Shown here in pieces: positions 24,110 through 27,025 of a stretch of 27,025 bases of DNA. Below the pieces are notes generated by a model. That model had not been told where the DNA came from, made no database searches, and was given only the letters and a program-made list of their open reading frames with translations. The DNA comes from Gammaproteobacteria bacterium. GTDB taxonomy: Bacteria > Pseudomonadota > Gammaproteobacteria > Pseudomonadales > Azotimanducaceae. The stretch spans positions 1 to 27,025 of the forward strand of contig JAUILW010000006.1 of the NCBI GenBank assembly GCA_030432795.1. The letters are read 5' to 3'. Each line of letters opens with the position of its first letter. Position 1 is the first letter of the stretch. The position numbers and the translations under genes were made by a program.

Positions 24110-24129
24110 TCCATACAGCGTTGTAAAAA
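24110..24129. promoter_or_regulatory. Operator candidate upstream of Rieske 2 (TCCATAC-N6-GTAAAAA)
   Basis: This 20-bp site in the 70-bp gap between tetR and Rieske 2 matches TTTATAC-N6-GTATAAA at 11 of 14 positions. It lies between a possible -35 TTGCCA (24102-24107) and a possible -10 TAAAAAT, which would give Rieske 2 its own regulated promoter. It is the weakest of the three related sites. Confidence 0.45.
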
Positions 24130-24159
24130 TATTGCCCCGATTGTGGATGGGGGCTGATC

Positions 24160-25320
24160 ATGGCGGATGCGCAAAGGCGCCAGGTCTTCTACGAGCTCGC
24201 CAGGCGTTTGCGGGAGAACGTGGCGCGTGGGTCTCCCGATCAGGCGGAGGATGTTCTGCCGGTGCTCGCGGGGGAGTATGCCGCGCCAGCGCAGTACCAG
24301 CGCGAGGTCGAGCAGATATTCGAGCGGGTACCGCTGCTGGTTGCGCTCACTTGCGATCTCCCGGATGCAGGAGATTTTGTTACCCACACCATCGTCGGCC
24401 GGCCGCTGCTCATTGTCCGTGGCGATGACGGTGTGGCGCGGGTCTTTGTCAACGCATGCCGTCATCGTGGTGCGGCGCTCACCGATGCGCCGTACGGCAG
24501 CCGGCGGCTGTTCACCTGTCCGTATCACGCCTGGAGCTACGACCGGCAGGGTTGTCTGAAGGGCGTGCCCGATGGCGAAACGTTCGGCGATTTGTCAGAT
24601 ATCTCTGGTCTCATCGAGCTGCCGTCGGATGAGCTGGCCGGTGCTGTGTTTGCGAGCCTCGATGCCGGTGCCGCTTTCACGGCAAGGGAGTGGTTGGGTG
24701 ATTCGCTGGTGCGCTCGCTCGAAGCCCTGCGTCTGGACGCGATGTATCCCTACAGAGTGACTTCGACCATTGCCAGCCCTAACTGGAAGCTCGCGGCTGA
24801 CGGCTATCTCGACGGCTACCACATTGGTCTGCTGCACCGGAATACCATCGGTGTGCGGGCGATCAACAACCGCAACACCTACGACCTCTTCGGCCCGCAC
24901 GTGCGCATCGGCTTCGCCGGGAAAGGAATCTACCAGGTGGATGAACGGCCGGAGGAAGAATGGGAGCTCGGGGAGGTGATGAGCCTCGTGCACTACATCT
25001 TCCCGAACGTCTCCATCAGCGGTGGGCACAAAGACACTATCCAGCTCAGCCGTCTGTTGCCAGGGCCGGGCGTGGGGGAGTCCACCACGGTGCAGCACCA
25101 GTACTTCTACGAACCCATGACCGACGCCATGCTGGCACGCGCAGAAGAGAAACGGCAGGTCTACGAGCAGGTGGTGCGCGACGAAGATTGCGCCACCATA
25201 TTTACCATCAACGAAGCGTTGCCGGCCGTTGCGCGTGAGCACTTCGTGTTCGGTCGCAACGAACCGGGTAATCAGGCGTTTCATCGCACGATTCGTGCGC
25301 TCACCGAAGTAAAGGCGTAG
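24160..25320 (+). CDS. Rieske [2Fe-2S] oxygenase large subunit (Rieske 2)
   Basis: This 386-residue oxygenase is clearly different from Rieske 1 in length and sequence. The cluster ligands are Cys100-x-His102 (NACRHRG) and Cys120-x-x-His123 (FTCPYHAW). The iron site NWKLAADGYLDGYHIGLLH has His221 and His226, with Asp214 or Asp218 near the inter-subunit bridge position. The pattern fits aromatic ring-hydroxylating or demethylating oxygenases of the alpha-only type. The ATG follows a run of GGGGG. No dedicated reductase or ferredoxin gene is seen. The SDR dehydrogenase 79 bp downstream could oxidise the alcohol or diol that it makes. Confidence 0.92.
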   Translation: MADAQRRQVFYELARRLRENVARGSPDQAEDVLPVLAGEYAAPAQYQREVEQIFERVPLLVALTCDLPDAGDFVTHTIVGRPLLIVRGDDGVARVFVNACRHRGAALTDAPYGSRRLFTCPYHAWSYDRQGCLKGVPDGETFGDLSDISGLIELPSDELAGAVFASLDAGAAFTAREWLGDSLVRSLEALRLDAMYPYRVTSTIASPNWKLAADGYLDGYHIGLLHRNTIGVRAINNRNTYDLFGPHVRIGFAGKGIYQVDERPEEEWELGEVMSLVHYIFPNVSISGGHKDTIQLSRLLPGPGVGESTTVQHQYFYEPMTDAMLARAEEKRQVYEQVVRDEDCATIFTINEALPAVAREHFVFGRNEPGNQAFHRTIRALTEVKA

Positions 25321-25366
25321 CTGCGCGAGCACCGGGTGTGGAACCATCGCACCGGTTTGTATGAAC

Positions 25367-25380
25367 ATGCGGTAACGCAT
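25367..25380. promoter_or_regulatory. Short inverted repeat ATGCG-GTAA-CGCAT before the SDR gene
   Basis: Five-base-pair arms with a 4-nt spacer end 19 bp before the SDR start, upstream of its GGGGAGAGG ribosome binding site. It may be a small hairpin in the intergenic mRNA. A chance origin is possible. Confidence 0.3.
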
Positions 25381-25399
25381 AGCAGCACAGGGGAGAGGA

Positions 25400-26179
25400 A
25401 TGGCTGATCTGACTGGAAAGGTTGCGGCAGTGACCGGCGGCACGCGGGGTATCGGGCGTGCGCTCGCGGAAGCATTTCTGCAGGCTGGCGCCAGCGTATC
25501 CATCAATGGCCGCAGCCCGGAGAAAGGTGAGCAGGCGTTGGCCGAAATGGCGGCCGGGGAGCGCGCCGCGTTCTTTGCTGGTGACGTGACCAGCCGCGAT
25601 GATGTGAACGCGTTCATCGACAGCACGATCGATCGTTTCGGCCGCATCGACATCCTGGTGAACAACGCTGGTGGCTCCTCCGGCTTTGCACTGGTGGAAG
25701 ACATGAGCGACGAGGCCTGGGAACAGGCGGGCAACTGGATTCTCAATTCCTGTTTCTGGGCCACGCGGCGGGCGCTGAAAGACATGATGAAGCGGGGATG
25801 GGGCCGCATCATCAATATCTCCTCCGTGGAGGGCCGGCAGGCCAACAAGGCGACGGCATCCCACTACATCACCTTCAAACATGCCATGAACGGTTTCACC
25901 AAGGCTGTTGCGTTCGAGTACGGCGACAAAGGTGTGACCTGCAACGCCATCAGCCCTGGCGCGGTGGAGACCGACCTGATGCTCAACACCGGACCGGTAG
26001 CGGCTGAGTCCATGGGCATCAGCTATGAGGAGTTCAAAGACAACTACGCGCAGGAAGCGGCGATCAAGCGTCTCAACACCGTCGAGGAGGTGGCCGGGCT
26101 CGCCATGTACCTCGTCTCGGACGTCGGCGGCGGGGTGACCGGAGCCATACTGCCGGTGGACGGCGGCACAGCGCTGTAG
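25400..26179 (+). CDS. SDR family NAD(P)-dependent oxidoreductase
   Basis: This is a 259-residue classical short-chain dehydrogenase. The dinucleotide-binding TGGTRGIG spans residues 12-19, NNAGG starts at 88, and the catalytic set is Asn116, Ser142 (NISSVEG), Tyr156 and Lys160 (YITFK). ISPGAVETDLM follows near residue 170-180. It has a strong ribosome binding site, GGGGAGAGG, just before ATG. It likely interconverts an alcohol and ketone, or oxidises a diol, in the Rieske 2 pathway. Its stop codon directly abuts the ATG of the next gene, so the two are translated together. Confidence 0.93.
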   Translation: MADLTGKVAAVTGGTRGIGRALAEAFLQAGASVSINGRSPEKGEQALAEMAAGERAAFFAGDVTSRDDVNAFIDSTIDRFGRIDILVNNAGGSSGFALVEDMSDEAWEQAGNWILNSCFWATRRALKDMMKRGWGRIINISSVEGRQANKATASHYITFKHAMNGFTKAVAFEYGDKGVTCNAISPGAVETDLMLNTGPVAAESMGISYEEFKDNYAQEAAIKRLNTVEEVAGLAMYLVSDVGGGVTGAILPVDGGTAL

Positions 26180-27025
26180 ATGGGCGTACGTCTTCCGGAA
26201 TTGCCACAGGGTCTGTCGGCGGAGCTGCTCACCGAGCTTCTGCACCTCGACGGTGCGCTGCCGCCGGGTTCGAGCGTGCGCGATGTGCAGCGCAGCCAGC
26301 TTGGCGACGGTACCGGCATGATGGCGGAGATCGCCCATCTGTCACTGCGGTTCGACGGCCCTCCGGGAACCGCGCCAGACACGCTGATCGCCAAGTTTTC
26401 ATCCAGCAACGAAACCAACCGCGGGGTTGCCAATGCGTTCAATCTGCCCGAGCGCGAAACCCGCTATGCCTCGGAGCTGGATCATCTGACGAGTATACGC
26501 ACACCGAAGACCTACTACGCCGGCATGGATGAAGATCGCTTTCTCCTGCTGATGGAAGACCTCACCGACTACGAAGTCGGCGATCAGGCGGTGGGCGCGG
26601 ATCTCGCGCGCACGCAGCTGGCTGTGGATGAGCTGGCAAAACTGCACGCGCCCTTCTGGGAGAGGGTGGACGGCCTCGATTGGGTGCCGCACATCGCCGA
26701 CAGCTATCATGCCGAGTTCATGGCCGGGCTGGCCGAGTCCGGCTTCGCGGGGCTCATGGAGAAGTTTGCCGATTATGTATCACCGCAGTTCGTGGCGCTG
26801 CGCAATCGCTATCTCGCCTCCGTTGCATCCCTGCAGGCGCAGATGGACTCAGACCCGGTGACGCTGGTGCATGGCGACTACCGCATGGCCAATCTGCTGT
26901 TTGGCACGTCTGCCGAGCAGGATCCGGTGGTGGTGCTCGATTGGCAGGGGCCGCTGCTGGCAAGAGGAATCAATGATGTGGCGTTGTTTCTCGGTCAGAG
27001 CACGCAGACCGAGGTGCGCCGGCAG
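26180..27025 (+). CDS. Phosphotransferase family protein (APH/EcKinase-like), C-terminus beyond window
   Basis: The frame starts at ATG 26180, immediately after the SDR stop, and remains open for 282 codons to the right edge. The APH-type kinase core is visible: IAKFSS with a lysine for the ATP-binding strand, LLMEDL for the hinge, the catalytic loop LVHGDYRMANLLF (His231, Asp233, Asn238), and VVLDWQGP with Asp254 for the metal-binding step. The GxLARGINDVALFLGQS stretch is typical of the ecdysteroid-kinase-like group that is frequent near catabolic genes. It probably phosphorylates a hydroxyl on a small molecule; antibiotic resistance is not implied. Confidence 0.9.
   Translation, partial: MGVRLPELPQGLSAELLTELLHLDGALPPGSSVRDVQRSQLGDGTGMMAEIAHLSLRFDGPPGTAPDTLIAKFSSSNETNRGVANAFNLPERETRYASELDHLTSIRTPKTYYAGMDEDRFLLLMEDLTDYEVGDQAVGADLARTQLAVDELAKLHAPFWERVDGLDWVPHIADSYHAEFMAGLAESGFAGLMEKFADYVSPQFVALRNRYLASVASLQAQMDSDPVTLVHGDYRMANLLFGTSAEQDPVVVLDWQGPLLARGINDVALFLGQSTQTEVRRQ

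Noticed and set aside
26180..27025. Aminoglycoside resistance kinase
   Set aside because: The kinase core is of the EcKinase-like group and it is translationally coupled to an SDR in a catabolic locus.
1..27025. tRNA, rRNA, CRISPR array or complete insertion sequence
   Set aside because: No cloverleaf, rRNA segment, regular spaced repeats or transposase frame was recognised on either strand by reading.

Overview
The window is GC-rich, densely coded bacterial DNA, most likely from a gammaproteobacterium of the environmental, TonB-receptor-rich kind (Halieaceae/Spongiibacteraceae or Steroidobacter-like lineages). The reasons are a RimK nearly colinear with the enterobacterial protein, a TonB-dependent receptor with a classic EEIVVTA box, an RND pump with a lipoprotein adaptor, and several oxygenase and glutathione-related enzymes. 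The lineage is an inference from protein style. No rRNA, tRNA, CRISPR array or complete insertion sequence is visible.

Layout. (1) 1-91, minus: the first 30 codons of a Walker-A ATPase (AAA_14/DUF4143 type), with a perfect 35-nt inverted repeat directly upstream. (2) 359-6125, plus: a probable five-gene operon of nitroreductase, GPH-type MFS symporter, DUF3604/PHP-like lipoprotein hydrolase, HCCA-isomerase-like DsbA-fold protein and GST-like protein. This looks like an uptake and glutathione-linked conversion module of unknown substrate. (3) 6144-6999, minus: a small secreted Cys-containing protein and an MTH1-like Nudix hydrolase. (4) 7071-7344: a MITE-like element with about 31-bp terminal inverted repeats, followed by an EstB-type serine hydrolase (plus). 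(5) 8594-13232, minus: a tightly overlapped tetR - membrane-fusion protein - RND permease efflux operon with a palindromic operator candidate. (6) 13351-17310, plus: a 1319-residue multi-span envelope protein of unknown function that contains a TonB-box-like IEEIVVTATRR segment. (7) 17335-18240, minus: rimK.

(8) 18338-27025 is the most interesting region: two divergent arms around a TonB-dependent receptor/TetR intergenic region. The minus arm is TonB receptor, tyrosine-phosphatase-like protein and Rieske oxygenase 1. The plus arm is TetR regulator, Rieske oxygenase 2, SDR dehydrogenase and an APH/EcKinase-like kinase that runs off the window. Three promoter regions in this locus (receptor, Rieske 1, Rieske 2) carry versions of one palindrome, TTTATAC-N6-GTATAAA. 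This suggests a single local regulon, probably read by the TetR protein encoded between the arms. The combination points to an inducible outer-membrane uptake plus oxygenase/dehydrogenase/kinase pathway for an unidentified hydrophobic or aromatic compound.
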